In this document: in pieces, positions 16,857 to 25,704 of the stretch | Layout: each line of letters opens with the position of its first letter | Position numbering within the stretch: the first letter of the stretch is position 1 | From: Schlegelella_A sp038225015 | GTDB taxonomy: Bacteria; Pseudomonadota; Gammaproteobacteria; Burkholderiales; Burkholderiaceae_C | NCBI GenBank assembly: GCA_038225015.1 | Contig: JBBRFB010000010.1 | Coordinates: 1 to 47,545 of the forward strand | Reading direction: 5' to 3' | DNA length: 47,545 nucleotides | Position numbers and translations under genes: made by a program | Notes under the pieces: model-generated | What the model saw: the letters and a program-made list of their open reading frames with translations, nothing else | What the model was told of the DNA's origin: nothing | Database searches by the model: none

Positions 16857-18893
16857 CTACTTCGCTGCCGTCGCCGCGGCGAGCCCCGGGACGAACGCGG
16901 CGCCTTGCCTGACCTCCGCGCTCGAGCCGCGCATGGCGTCGCCGATCGGCTCCGCCCGCCCGCCGAGACACTGGCCGAGGAAGTTCTCGGTGGCGGCAAA
17001 GAAGGCCAGGCTGTTGACCGGACGAGCGAAGCCATGGCCCTCGTCAGGAAAGGCGATGTAGGTGACCGGGATGTTCTTTTCCGTCATCGCCGCGACGATC
17101 TGGTCGGACTCGCGCACGTTGACGCGCGGGTCGTTGGCCCCCTGCCCGATGAGCAGAGGGCGCGCGATGCGATCGGCAAAGTTGAGCGGGGAGCGTTCCT
17201 TGAGCAGGGCCCGGCCGGCCTCTGTGTTCGGGTCGCCCATGCGCTTGTAGAACTGCTGCTTGCCCGCTTCCCAGTACGGCGGGATCGTCTGCAGCAACGT
17301 GAAGAGGTTCGACGGGCCGACGATGTCGACGCCGCAGGCGAACGCGGTCGGTGTGAAGGCGAGGCCGGCGAGCACCGCATAGCCGCCGTACGAGCCGCCC
17401 AGGATCGCCACCTGGTCGGCCCGCGTCACGCCCGCGTGCACCGCCCAGGCGACGGCGTCGAGCAGGTCGTCCTGCATGCGGCGGCCCCATTGCAGATCGC
17501 CGCCGGAGATGAAGCCCTTTCCGAAGCCGGTGGAGCCGCGAAAGTTGACCGACAGCACGGCGTAGCCGCGATTGGCCAGCCACTGGTGGATGCCGCTGTA
17601 GCCGTAGCTGTCGCGCGCCCACGGGCCGCCGTGGACGAAGAGCACCATCGGCGACGGGCGCTCCGGCCGGCCGTCGCCGTCGGCATCGGCAGCCTTCGGC
17701 AACGTCAGGTAGGACACCAGCGTCAGCCCGTCGCGGGCCTTGATCTCCTGCGGAAACATCTGCACCAGCGGCGCCCCTTCGAGCTCGGGCCGGCTGACGT
17801 AGAGCTCGCTCAGCCGGTGCGCGCCGCGGTCGTAGAGCCAGGTCGAGCTCGGCGACGTGACGGGGTCGATCACGACCAGCCAGCGGTCGTCGGCGTCGGT
17901 GCGTGACGTGACGACGAACTCGCCGCTCTTCGCCGCACGCCTCAGGAAGTCGAGATCGGCGCGAAGGCTGGCGCCGAGCGCGACGTAGTCGTTCTTCAGG
18001 TAGTCGACGGCATAGGCCTGGACGCGGCCCGTCTGCGGATCGAAGAGGCCCTCGGCGATGTCGGCGCGCGGGTCGCTCGCGACGACCCTGGTCGCACCCG
18101 AGGCCACATCTTGTGCCAGCAGCGCCGCCGTGTCCCGACCGCGCGAATCGGTCCAGTAGAGCGTCTTGCCGTCCCGCGTGAAGCCGAGCGGCTGGGTCGT
18201 CTGCGAATCGTCGAGGCCGACGCTGACGAACGGCGCCGATTCGACCCGCCCGCCAACGACGCGGAAATAGTCGGTGCCACCGTCGTCGCGCGACTTCTCG
18301 GCGATGCGCACGACGAGCTCGTCGTCGGCCAGGTAGTCACCGTAGCCGTCGTTCTTCTGCAGCAGCGTGAGCCGGCCGCTCGCCAGCTCGAGGCTGTAGA
18401 TGTCGTGCCAGCGCGGGTCGCGGTTGTTGATGCCGACGAGGATCCGATCCTTCACCGTCCGGCTGATGCCGACGATGCGCACCCGGGTCTTCTCGAACGG
18501 CGTGAAGCTTCGTTGCGTGCCCGTTGCCGGGTCGACGCCGTAGAGCAGGAAGTTCTCGTCGCCGCCCTTGTCGTTGATGTAGAGCACCGTCTTCGAGTCC
18601 GGCGCCCAGAAGGTCGACCGGATCGGGCGCGTCTTCTCGGCGGTGAGAGGCTTCGCCTTCGCCGGCTCGCCAGCCGGCGCGACCCAGACGTTGAGCACCC
18701 CGTCGCGCGGCGCGATCCACGAGAGCCAGCGCCCGTCGGGACTGAGCCGGCCGCCGACCTTGCTCGGGTTGCCGAAGATCTTGCTCCGGGCGATGAGCGG
18801 CACCGCGGCCGCGGGTGCCGACGCGCCCTGCGCGGCCACCTGGGCAGTGGCGCCGACGAGGGCGAGCGACAGGGCGAGAGTCCGAACGATCAT
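16857..18893 (-). CDS. Secreted S9 family prolyl oligopeptidase-type peptidase
   Basis: 678-residue serine peptidase from the ATG complement at 18891-18893, with GGAG five bases upstream. The open frame extends further, but the upstream part crosses the intergenic region. A Sec signal peptide covers about residues 1-22 (MIVRTLALSLALVGATAQVA), so it is periplasmic or secreted. Residues 35-410 are a seven-bladed beta-propeller-like region with LSPDGRWLSWIAPRDG-type repeats. The C-terminal alpha/beta hydrolase has GGSYGG with Ser501, the charge-relay Asp588 in GQGANDPRV and His620 in DEGHGF. HGGPW forms the oxyanion region. Such enzymes cleave short peptides, often after Pro or Ala. It precedes malonyl-CoA decarboxylase. 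Confidence 0.93.
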   Translation of the reverse strand: MIVRTLALSLALVGATAQVAAQGASAPAAAVPLIARSKIFGNPSKVGGRLSPDGRWLSWIAPRDGVLNVWVAPAGEPAKAKPLTAEKTRPIRSTFWAPDSKTVLYINDKGGDENFLLYGVDPATGTQRSFTPFEKTRVRIVGISRTVKDRILVGINNRDPRWHDIYSLELASGRLTLLQKNDGYGDYLADDELVVRIAEKSRDDGGTDYFRVVGGRVESAPFVSVGLDDSQTTQPLGFTRDGKTLYWTDSRGRDTAALLAQDVASGATRVVASDPRADIAEGLFDPQTGRVQAYAVDYLKNDYVALGASLRADLDFLRRAAKSGEFVVTSRTDADDRWLVVIDPVTSPSSTWLYDRGAHRLSELYVSRPELEGAPLVQMFPQEIKARDGLTLVSYLTLPKAADADGDGRPERPSPMVLFVHGGPWARDSYGYSGIHQWLANRGYAVLSVNFRGSTGFGKGFISGGDLQWGRRMQDDLLDAVAWAVHAGVTRADQVAILGGSYGGYAVLAGLAFTPTAFACGVDIVGPSNLFTLLQTIPPYWEAGKQQFYKRMGDPNTEAGRALLKERSPLNFADRIARPLLIGQGANDPRVNVRESDQIVAAMTEKNIPVTYIAFPDEGHGFARPVNSLAFFAATENFLGQCLGGRAEPIGDAMRGSSAEVRQGAAFVPGLAAATAAK

Positions 18894-19060
18894 GAAAGCT
18901 CCGCAGAAGGAGAAGGCAGCGTCGGACCTCATGGCGAGAGCGCAAACGCGAGGATGCTGGTGCCGGCGGCGATCGCCAGGATCGGAGCGCAGTCGAGGTG
19001 TTGCTGCCATTGTGGCGCCGGGTTCGGGGCCTTGTCGGGCTGGCTCCGCGGACAAGTCCC

Positions 19061-19083
19061 AGGAGCGCGGCCAGAATGGCCGC
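19061..19083 (+). promoter_or_regulatory. Hairpin between Shine-Dalgarno and start codon of the EamA gene
   Basis: AGGAG at 19061-19065 lies 18 bases before the ATG at 19084, too far for normal initiation. The space holds a perfect 7-bp inverted repeat, GCGGCCA (19067-19073) and TGGCCGC (19077-19083), with a GAA loop. Folding would bring the ribosome binding site close to the ATG, as described for phage T4 gene 38, or could instead hide the start. Confidence 0.45.
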
Positions 19084-19998
19084 ATGACCGACACCGTCGT
19101 TCGACGCCCTGCCCTCTCGGGCTCGGCCTTCGCGACGCTCCTGCTCATCGCGCTCATGATGGGCGCCAACCACGTCGCGGCGCGGCTGGCCTTCGATCAC
19201 GGCGTCGACGTCGCGACCGCGGTGAGCTTTCGCAGCGCCATCACGGCCATGGTGGTCGGGCTGCTGGCGGTCGTCCAGCGGGTGCCGGTGCGGCTGACGG
19301 TGAGGAATCGGCGCGCCCTGCCGGCGATCGGCCTGCTCGTCGGCATTCAGAGTCTGTGCATTTACTCTTCAGTGGCGCGGCTGCCGGTGGCGCTGGCGCT
19401 GCTCGCCTTCAACACCTATCCGCTGTGGACGGCCCTCTGGGCGCGCGTGGTCTACAAGCACCGCGCCGAGCGCCGCGTCGTCCAGGCCATGCCGGTGATG
19501 CTGATCGGCCTGGCGCTGGCCCTCGATGTCTTCGGCGCCGCCTCCGGCCTTGGCGCGGAGGCGCAGTGGAGCCGCATCGGCAGCGGCGTCGCCTTCGCGC
19601 TGGCCGCCGCAGCCACCTTCGGCCTCGCGCTCGTGCTGACGCAGCACGAGGCCGGCGAGCTCGACGGGCGGCTGCGCACCGCCAGCACCATGGCCATGGT
19701 CGCGGCCATCGCGCTCGCCGTCGTCGCGATGCAAGGTGGCCCGCACCTGCCCGACGCGGCGGCCGGCTGGTGGGGCCTGTTCGCGTTGACCTTCCTCTAC
19801 GGCACCGCGATCACCATCCTCTTCACCGTGCTGCCGCGCCTGGGCGTCGTCGGCAACTCGGCGATCATGAACATCGAGCCGATCTTCGCGCTCGTGCTCG
19901 CCTGGGCGATCCTCGGCCAGACCATCGCGCCGGTGCAGGTGGCCGGCGGGCTGCTGGTCGTCGCCACGGTCATCTGGCTCGGCCGCCGCCGGCGATGA
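19084..19998 (+). CDS. EamA-family (DMT) transporter
   Basis: 304-residue drug/metabolite-superfamily permease with two EamA repeats and about 10 predicted membrane helices. The first helix starts near residue 14 (AFATLLLIALMMGANHVAAR), and the second repeat starts near residue 166. The membrane signature AVSFRSAITAMVVG and the C-terminal GNSAIMNIEPIFALVLAWAILGQ are typical. Substrate is unknown; exporters of amino acids or metabolites are common in this family. The start ATG 19084 is supported by position before TM1, but its ribosome binding site is unusual (hairpin at 19067-19083). It is divergent from the S9 peptidase. Confidence 0.88.
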   Translation: MTDTVVRRPALSGSAFATLLLIALMMGANHVAARLAFDHGVDVATAVSFRSAITAMVVGLLAVVQRVPVRLTVRNRRALPAIGLLVGIQSLCIYSSVARLPVALALLAFNTYPLWTALWARVVYKHRAERRVVQAMPVMLIGLALALDVFGAASGLGAEAQWSRIGSGVAFALAAAATFGLALVLTQHEAGELDGRLRTASTMAMVAAIALAVVAMQGGPHLPDAAAGWWGLFALTFLYGTAITILFTVLPRLGVVGNSAIMNIEPIFALVLAWAILGQTIAPVQVAGGLLVVATVIWLGRRRR

Positions 19999-20139
19999 CC
20001 GGACCGGCCAGGCCCATGCTCGGCGCGTTCGCTGCCTGGACGAAGCGTGCCTGCCGGCGCCATCCTGCGCGAGCCGTGCGCGGCTGCGACGGCGCTCGTC
20101 GATAATCGGCCGCGCCCTCCGGGGCCCCGCCTGATCCGA

Positions 20140-20790
20140 ATGAGCGCGCTGTCTGCCGTCTCCGCCCCCGGCCCCGCCTTCCTGATGGCGAGCTTCGTCC
20201 TCGCCGTCCTGCCCGGGCCCGGCATCGCCTTCATCGTCACCTGCACGCTCGCCGAAGGGCGCCGAAACGGCCTCGTGTCGGTCGCCGGTGTCGCCCTCGG
20301 CAACCTCGGCAACGCGCTCGGCGCCGCGCTCGGCCTGGCGGCGCTGCTGGCCGTTTCGGCGACGGCCTTCACGGCCGTGAAGCTCGCCGGCGCGGCCTAC
20401 CTCGTGTTCCTTGGCGCGATGGCGCTGCGACGCCGCGACGCCGGGGCGATCGACGACGTCGCCTCGCGGTTGCGCTCTCGCGCGGCCGCGGTGTTTCGCG
20501 ACGGCTTCCTGGTCGCCCTGCTCAATCCCAAGACCGCCCTCTTCTTCGCCGCCTTCCTGCCCCAGTTCATCGACCCCGGCGTCGCGGCCTTGCCGCAGGT
20601 CGCGCTGCTCGGCGCCGTCTTCGTCGCCGTCGCCGCGGCCACCGACACCGCCTACGTGCTCGCCGCCGGCACCGTCGCCCGCGCCTTCGCGGCCGGCCGC
20701 CGCCGCGCGGCGACGCGCTACGCCACCGCCGCGACCTACATCGGCCTCGGCTTCTACGCTGCGTTCGGCGACTTGCGGGCGGCCCGATGA
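20140..20790 (+). CDS. LysE/RhtB-family translocator
   Basis: 216-residue LysE-superfamily exporter, usually effluxing amino acids or homoserine lactones. It has about six membrane helices. The family signature is near the N-terminus (MASFVLAVLPGPGIAFIVTCTLAEGRRNG, residues 16-44, with the conserved PGP). The middle FLVALLNPKTALFFAAFLPQF at 127-147 is also diagnostic. The ATG at 20140 places the first helix normally. The preceding 141 bases hold a GATAAT at 20101-20106, a possible -10, and a 5-bp stem, but no good -35. It lies 21 bases before ribF and may be co-transcribed with it. Confidence 0.9.
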   Translation: MSALSAVSAPGPAFLMASFVLAVLPGPGIAFIVTCTLAEGRRNGLVSVAGVALGNLGNALGAALGLAALLAVSATAFTAVKLAGAAYLVFLGAMALRRRDAGAIDDVASRLRSRAAAVFRDGFLVALLNPKTALFFAAFLPQFIDPGVAALPQVALLGAVFVAVAAATDTAYVLAAGTVARAFAAGRRRAATRYATAATYIGLGFYAAFGDLRAAR

Positions 20791-20811
20791 CGCTCGCTGA
20801 CTAGGACGAGA

Positions 20812-21846
20812 ATGCGCGTCCGCCATGGCATCCAGCGCAGCGCGCTTCCCAACGGCTGCGCCCTGACCGTAGGCAACTTCGACGGCGTGCATCGCGGCCA
20901 CCAGGCAATGCTTGCCCTGCTCGTCTCCGAGGCCGCACACCGAGGTCTGGCGCCGACGGTGATGACGTTCGAGCCCAACCCGCGAGACTATTTCGCGCGC
21001 CTGGCCGGCAAGCCCGAAGCGGCGCCAGCGCGCATCGCGACCTTGCGCGACAAGCTCGAAGAGCTGGCCCGCTGCGGCGTCGCGCAGACGATCGTGGTCC
21101 GCTTCGACGCCGCATTCGCGGCCCAGTCGCCGAACGCCTTCATCGAACAGGTGCTCGTTCGCGGGCTCGGCACCCGCTACGTCCTCGTCGGCGACGACTT
21201 CCGCTTCGGCGCCCGGCGCGCCGGCGACTACGCGATGCTCGACGCCGCGGGCGCGGTGCACGGCTTCGACGTCGCCCGCATGATGAGCTACGAGGTGCAC
21301 GGCGCACGCGTCTCGAGCTCGGCGGTGCGCGAGGCGCTTGCCACGGGGGACATGGGCCGGGCCGAAGCGCTGCTCGGTCGCCCCTACAGCATCAGCGGCC
21401 ACGTCATCGCCGGGGCCCGACTCGGGCGCGAGCTGGGCGCCACGCGGCCGGGCGCGGGGGACGGCTTTCGAACGCTCAACGTCCGCTTCCCGCACCCGAA
21501 GCCAGCCGCCATGGGCATCTTCGTGGTTCGTGTCCACGGCCTCGGGCCGCACGCCCTGGCCGGCGTCGCCAGCCTCGGGCGGCGGCCGACGGTCGACGAG
21601 AGCGGCCGCGTCCTCCTCGAAACGCATGTCTTCGACTGGCCCGCCAGCCTCGGCCCGGAAGGGGGCTACGGTAGACTCGTCCGCGTGGAACTGCTCGAAA
21701 AACTGCGCGACGAAGCCCGCTACGACTCGCTGGCGGCGCTCGCCGCGGCCATACGCCAGGACAGCGTCGACGCGCGGGCGTGGCTCGCGGCCCATGCATC
21801 GACCTGGGCGGCGACGGGAAGGCAGACGACACGCGATCGAATTTGA
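20812..21846 (+). CDS. ribF: Bifunctional riboflavin kinase / FAD synthetase
   Basis: 344-residue cytosolic enzyme making FMN from riboflavin, then FAD. The N-terminal nucleotidyltransferase (FAD synthetase) has GNFDGVHRGH at residues 21-30 and the later SSSAVREALATGD. The C-terminal riboflavin kinase domain begins near residue 190 (SGHVIAGARLGRELG) with the expected VASLGRRPTVDE and LLETHVFDW. The ATG at 20812 fits the family. In many Betaproteobacteria ribF-ileS-lspA form one unit, which is the order here. A strong two-helix hairpin begins directly after its stop (21847-21890). Confidence 0.96.
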   Translation: MRVRHGIQRSALPNGCALTVGNFDGVHRGHQAMLALLVSEAAHRGLAPTVMTFEPNPRDYFARLAGKPEAAPARIATLRDKLEELARCGVAQTIVVRFDAAFAAQSPNAFIEQVLVRGLGTRYVLVGDDFRFGARRAGDYAMLDAAGAVHGFDVARMMSYEVHGARVSSSAVREALATGDMGRAEALLGRPYSISGHVIAGARLGRELGATRPGAGDGFRTLNVRFPHPKPAAMGIFVVRVHGLGPHALAGVASLGRRPTVDESGRVLLETHVFDWPASLGPEGGYGRLVRVELLEKLRDEARYDSLAALAAAIRQDSVDARAWLAAHASTWAATGRQTTRDRI

Positions 21847-21890
21847 CCGGCGGCGCGCCCTCGCATCGTGCCGATGCGACCCGCCGCCGG
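21847..21890 (+). promoter_or_regulatory. Strong two-helix hairpin between ribF and ileS
   Basis: CCGGCGGC (21847-21854) pairs with GCCGCCGG (21883-21890), and inside it TCGCATCG (21861-21868) pairs with CGATGCGA (21872-21879) around a TGC loop. The two perfect 8-bp helices are separated by an internal loop of 6 and 3 bases. No T tract follows, so it is not a standard terminator. It may set ileS-lspA expression relative to ribF, stabilise mRNA or mark an RNase site. Confidence 0.5.
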
Positions 21891-21966
21891 CTGCTCCGCC
21901 CCGCCGCGAGCACCAAGCTGATTCCAGGGCCGCTTCGCGGCAGGCGCTCTCCCCAGAGGATCCGAC

Positions 21967-24921
21967 ATGGCTGACGAGCTCGATGCTCCGACCGACTACC
22001 GCGCGACGCTGAACCTGCCCGACACGCCGTTTCCGATGCGCGGCAACCTGCCGCAGCGCGAGCCCGGCTGGGTCGAGGCCTGGGGCGACGAAGGCGTGTA
22101 CCGGCGCCTGCGCGAAGCGCGCCATGGCCGGCCGCGCTTCGTGCTCCACGACGGCCCGCCCTACGCCAACGGCCAGCTGCACGTCGGCCATGCGGCGAAC
22201 AAGATCCTGAAGGACATGATCGTCAAGGCGCGCCAGCTGGCCGGCTTCGATGCGCGCTACACGCCCGGCTGGGACTGCCACGGCCTGCCGATCGAGAACC
22301 AGATCGAGAAGACCTTCGGCCGCAATCTGGCCCGCGCCGATGTGCAGGCGAAGAGCCGCGCCTACGCGACCGAGCAGATCGCCCAGCAGATGGCCGACTT
22401 CAGAAGAGTCGGCGTGCTCGGTGACTGGGAGCATCCGTACCGGACGATGGACTTCGGCAACGAGGCCGGCGAGATCCGCGTCCTGAAGCGGGTCATCGAG
22501 CGCGGATTCGTCTACCGCGGCCTGAAGCCGGTGTACTGGTGCTTCGACTGCGGCTCCTCGCTCGCCGAGTTCGAGATCGAGTACGCCGACCGCCAATCGA
22601 CCACCGTCGACGTCGGCTTTCTCGCCGCCGATCCGGCCGCCCTCGCCGCCGCCTTCGACGTCGCGCCGTTCACGAAGGACGCGTTCGCCGTCATCTGGAC
22701 GACGACGCCATGGACGCTGCCCGCCAACCAGGCGCTGAACCTGAACCCGAAGCTCGACTACGCGCTCGTCGACACCGAGCGCGGCCTGCTCGTGCTGGCG
22801 AGCGCGCTGGTCGACAAGTGCCTGGCGCGCTTCGGCCTCGAGGGCCGTGTCGTCGCGACGGTGCGCGGCGAGCGGCTCGGTGGCCTCGGCTTTCGCCATC
22901 CGCTGGCCGCGGTCGACCGCGGCTACGACCGCGTCGCGCCGGTCTACCTCGCCGACTACGCGACCGCCGAAGACGGCACCGGCATCGTCCACTCGGCGCC
23001 TGCCTACGGCATCGACGACTTCAACTCCTGCCGCGACCACGGCCTGGCCGTCGACGACATCCTCAACCCGGTGCAGGGCAACGGCGTCTACGACATCGCC
23101 CTGCCGCTCTTCGGCGGCCAGGACATCTGGAAGGCGACGCCGCAGATCGTCGAGGCGCTGCGCGCCGCCGGGCGCCTGTTCGACAGCACGACGCTGGTCC
23201 ACAGCTACCCGCATTGCTGGCGCCACAAGACGCCGGTGATCTATCGCGCTGCGGCGCAGTGGTTCGTGCGCATGGACGAACCCGACGTATCGACCGCCGG
23301 CGTCTGCGCCACCGCGCCGGCGGCGCAGACGCTGCGCGAGACCGCGCTCGACGCCATCGACGCGACCAGCTTCTATCCGGAAAACGGCCGCGCCCGCCTG
23401 CACGACATGATCGCGCACCGGCCCGACTGGTGCATCAGCCGGCAGCGCAACTGGGGCGTGCCGCTGCCGTTCTTCCTGCACAAGGTGACGGGCGAGCTGC
23501 ACCCGCGCACGCTCGAGCTGATCGACCGCGCGGCGGCGATCGTCGCCGAGGGCGGCGTCGAGGCGTGGTCGCGCCTCGGTGCCGAAGACGTGCTCGGTGC
23601 GAGCGGCGAGGAATCGGCGGAGCACTACGCCAAGAGCAACGACATCCTCGACGTCTGGTTCGACTCCGGCTCGACCTTCATGCATGTGCTGCGCGGCAGC
23701 CACCCGGGCACGACGAATCCCGACGACGACGGCAGGACGCCCGAGGCCGACCTCTACCTCGAGGGCCACGACCAGCACCGCGGCTGGTTCCATTCTTCCC
23801 TGCTCATCGCCTGCGCAGTCGAGGGCCACGCGCCCTACCGGGGCCTGCTCACGCACGGCTTCACCGTCGACAGTTCGGGCCGCAAGATGAGCAAGAGTCT
23901 CGGCAACTTCGTCGGCCTGCACGAGACCACGGCCAAGCTAGGCGCCGAGATCATCCGCCTCTGGTGCGCGCAGGCCGACTACTCCGGCGACCTGGCGATC
24001 GACGCCAAGGTGCTGGCGCGCGTCGTCGATGCCTATCGGCGCATCCGCAACACGCTGCGCTTCCTGCTCGCCAACACCAGCGACTTCGACGCCGCGACCG
24101 ACGCCGTGCCGTTCGCCGAACTGCTCGAGATCGATCGCTGGGCGCTGGCGCGCACCGCCCGGCTGCAGGCCGAGATCGTCGGCACCTTCGACGCCGGGCG
24201 TGGCGTGTTCGAAGGCGGCCACTACGGCGTCTACGAATTCCATCCGGTGGTCGCGAAGCTGCAGGTGTTCTGCTCCGAAGACCTTGGCGCCTTCTATCTC
24301 GACGTGCTGAAGGATCGCCTCTACACCACCGCGCCCGGCTCGCATGCGCGCCGCTCGGCACAGACGGCCCTCTGGCACATCGCCCACGCGATGCTGCGCT
24401 GGATGGCGCCTTTCCTCAGCTTCACCGCCGAGGAAGCCTGGAAGGTGTTCGGCCCGACAGGGTCGCCATCGATCTTCGTCGAGACCTACTGGACGCCGCC
24501 CGACCAGGCGGCGCTCTGGGCCGCCGACGGTCGCTCGGTCGAGGAAGCCCACGCCCGCTGGGCCGCCATCGCGGCGCTTCGCGACCAGGCGAACAAGGTC
24601 ATCGAGACACAACGCAAGGCGGGCGCGATCGGCTCCTCGCTGCAAGCCGAGCTGACGATCCGTGCCAACGCCGCCGACAAGGCAAGTCTCGACTCGTTCG
24701 GCGACGACCTGAAGTTCCTGTTCGTCGTCTCCCGGGTCGATGTCGTCCTCGACCCCGATGCGGCGACCCCCGAGGTCGCGGTGACGCCGTCGGCGGCACC
24801 GAAATGCGAGCGTTGCTGGCACTACCGCAGCGACGTGGGGCTCGACCCGACGCATCCGACCCTGTGCGGCCGGTGCACGAGCAACCTCTTCGGCAGCGGC
24901 GAACACCGCACCGTGGCCTGA
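21967..24921 (+). CDS. ileS: Isoleucyl-tRNA synthetase
   Basis: 984-residue class I aminoacyl-tRNA synthetase charging tRNA-Ile, with editing of valine. The HIGH-type motif is HVGH at residues 72-75 within PPYANGQLHVGH. The editing CP1 domain covers roughly 190-400 (VIWTTTPWTLPANQALNLNP). KMSKS is at 640-644. The C-terminal zinc site has Cys947, Cys950, Cys967 and Cys970 (CERCWHY and CGRC). Slightly longer than E. coli IleS (938). ATG 21967 follows AGAGGA. The gene is eubacterial-type with zinc finger, so not the eukaryote-like mupirocin-resistant form. lspA follows after nine bases. Confidence 0.98.
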   Translation: MADELDAPTDYRATLNLPDTPFPMRGNLPQREPGWVEAWGDEGVYRRLREARHGRPRFVLHDGPPYANGQLHVGHAANKILKDMIVKARQLAGFDARYTPGWDCHGLPIENQIEKTFGRNLARADVQAKSRAYATEQIAQQMADFRRVGVLGDWEHPYRTMDFGNEAGEIRVLKRVIERGFVYRGLKPVYWCFDCGSSLAEFEIEYADRQSTTVDVGFLAADPAALAAAFDVAPFTKDAFAVIWTTTPWTLPANQALNLNPKLDYALVDTERGLLVLASALVDKCLARFGLEGRVVATVRGERLGGLGFRHPLAAVDRGYDRVAPVYLADYATAEDGTGIVHSAPAYGIDDFNSCRDHGLAVDDILNPVQGNGVYDIALPLFGGQDIWKATPQIVEALRAAGRLFDSTTLVHSYPHCWRHKTPVIYRAAAQWFVRMDEPDVSTAGVCATAPAAQTLRETALDAIDATSFYPENGRARLHDMIAHRPDWCISRQRNWGVPLPFFLHKVTGELHPRTLELIDRAAAIVAEGGVEAWSRLGAEDVLGASGEESAEHYAKSNDILDVWFDSGSTFMHVLRGSHPGTTNPDDDGRTPEADLYLEGHDQHRGWFHSSLLIACAVEGHAPYRGLLTHGFTVDSSGRKMSKSLGNFVGLHETTAKLGAEIIRLWCAQADYSGDLAIDAKVLARVVDAYRRIRNTLRFLLANTSDFDAATDAVPFAELLEIDRWALARTARLQAEIVGTFDAGRGVFEGGHYGVYEFHPVVAKLQVFCSEDLGAFYLDVLKDRLYTTAPGSHARRSAQTALWHIAHAMLRWMAPFLSFTAEEAWKVFGPTGSPSIFVETYWTPPDQAALWAADGRSVEEAHARWAAIAALRDQANKVIETQRKAGAIGSSLQAELTIRANAADKASLDSFGDDLKFLFVVSRVDVVLDPDAATPEVAVTPSAAPKCERCWHYRSDVGLDPTHPTLCGRCTSNLFGSGEHRTVA

Positions 24922-24930
24922 GGCCCGAGC

Positions 24931-25416
24931 GTGGCACGCCGCTCGTCGTCGCTCTGGCCGTGGCTCGGCATCGCCGCCGCCATCGTCCTCCTCGACCAGC
25001 TCACGAAGACGATCATCGTCGGCCGCTTCGCGCTCGACGAGGGGCTGACGGTGACGCCCTTCCTGAACATCGTGCGTGCCCACAACACGGGCGCCGCGTT
25101 CTCCTTCCTCGCCGGCGCCTCGGGCTGGCAGCGCTGGTTCTTCATCGGCCTGGGCGCGGTCGCTGCCGTCTTCATCGTCTGGATGCTGGCGCGCCACGGC
25201 GGCCAGCGCGTGTTCGGCTGGGCGCTCTCGCTCATCCTCGGTGGCGCGGTCGGCAACGTGATCGACCGGATCCTGCACGGCCACGTCGTCGACTTCGTCC
25301 AGGTTCACTGGCACAGCGCCTATTTCCCGTCGTTCAACGTCGCCGACAGCGCCATCACGATCGGCGCCGGCCTGCTCATCCTCGACGAACTGCTGCGCGT
25401 GCGGCGCGCGCGCTAG
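24931..25416 (+). CDS. lspA: Lipoprotein signal peptidase (signal peptidase II)
   Basis: 161-residue inner-membrane aspartyl protease that removes signal peptides from diacylated prolipoproteins. Four membrane helices are apparent. Catalytic Asp121 is in GHVVDFVQVHW and Asp139 in FNVADSAITIG. The conserved N-terminal DQLTK is at 22-26, and AHNTGAAFSFL at 50-60. The start is a GTG at 24931, nine bases after the ileS stop, as expected for coupled genes. Downstream, where Burkholderiales often have coaBC and dut, there is instead a convergent pseudogene and the TRAP operon. Confidence 0.96.
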   Translation: MARRSSSLWPWLGIAAAIVLLDQLTKTIIVGRFALDEGLTVTPFLNIVRAHNTGAAFSFLAGASGWQRWFFIGLGAVAAVFIVWMLARHGGQRVFGWALSLILGGAVGNVIDRILHGHVVDFVQVHWHSAYFPSFNVADSAITIGAGLLILDELLRVRRAR

Positions 25417-25426
25417 CCGCGCGCGT

Positions 25427-25704
25427 TCAGCGCGCGAAGCGATCGACGTAGTCGACGCCCAGGCCGTTGCCGGCGCAGCGCGCCCTTCACAGGGTGATCT
25501 TGCTATGCACGTCCTCGTAACCGGCTTGCCGGCTGTCGGCATCGAGGTAGATCATCGCGCCCCTGGATGTCAAAGAGAGTGATCATCTTGTCGTGACCGG
25601 CTCGACGACGAGGGTGTGGATCTCGTCGGGTGGCTCATACACGAAGGCGCCGGCGCGGGCGATCCGGTCGTCCCAACCCTGTCGTCGAGAAGCGGCTCAG
25701 TCAT
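25427..25704 (-). pseudogene. Decayed 2,4'-dihydroxyacetophenone dioxygenase-like cupin gene
   Basis: Remnant at the 3' end of the TRAP operon. Its ATG overlaps the pfkB stop (ATGA, complement 25701-25704) and begins MTEPLLDDR. Blocks of the cupin family then follow in changing frames: FVYEPPDEIHTLVVEPVTT (ending about 25589), MITLFDIQG (25586-25560), then AMIYLDADSRQAGYEDVHSK with an in-frame TGA at 25489-25487, and finally LGVDYVDRFAR before a stop at 25429-25427. One base is missing near 25588, one extra base sits at 25559, and about 60-70 residues of the N-terminal part appear deleted. The intact family is roughly 150-170 residues. Family assignment is from remembered motifs. Confidence 0.75.

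Noticed and set aside
18894..19169. N-terminal extension of the S9 peptidase
   Set aside because: The frame is open upstream, but the signal peptide and ribosome binding site fix the start at 18893.
19369..23922. Very long minus-strand open frame (1517 codons)
   Set aside because: It is antisense to the EamA, LysE, ribF and ileS genes, which have clear motifs. GC-rich codon use removes stops from the complementary frame.
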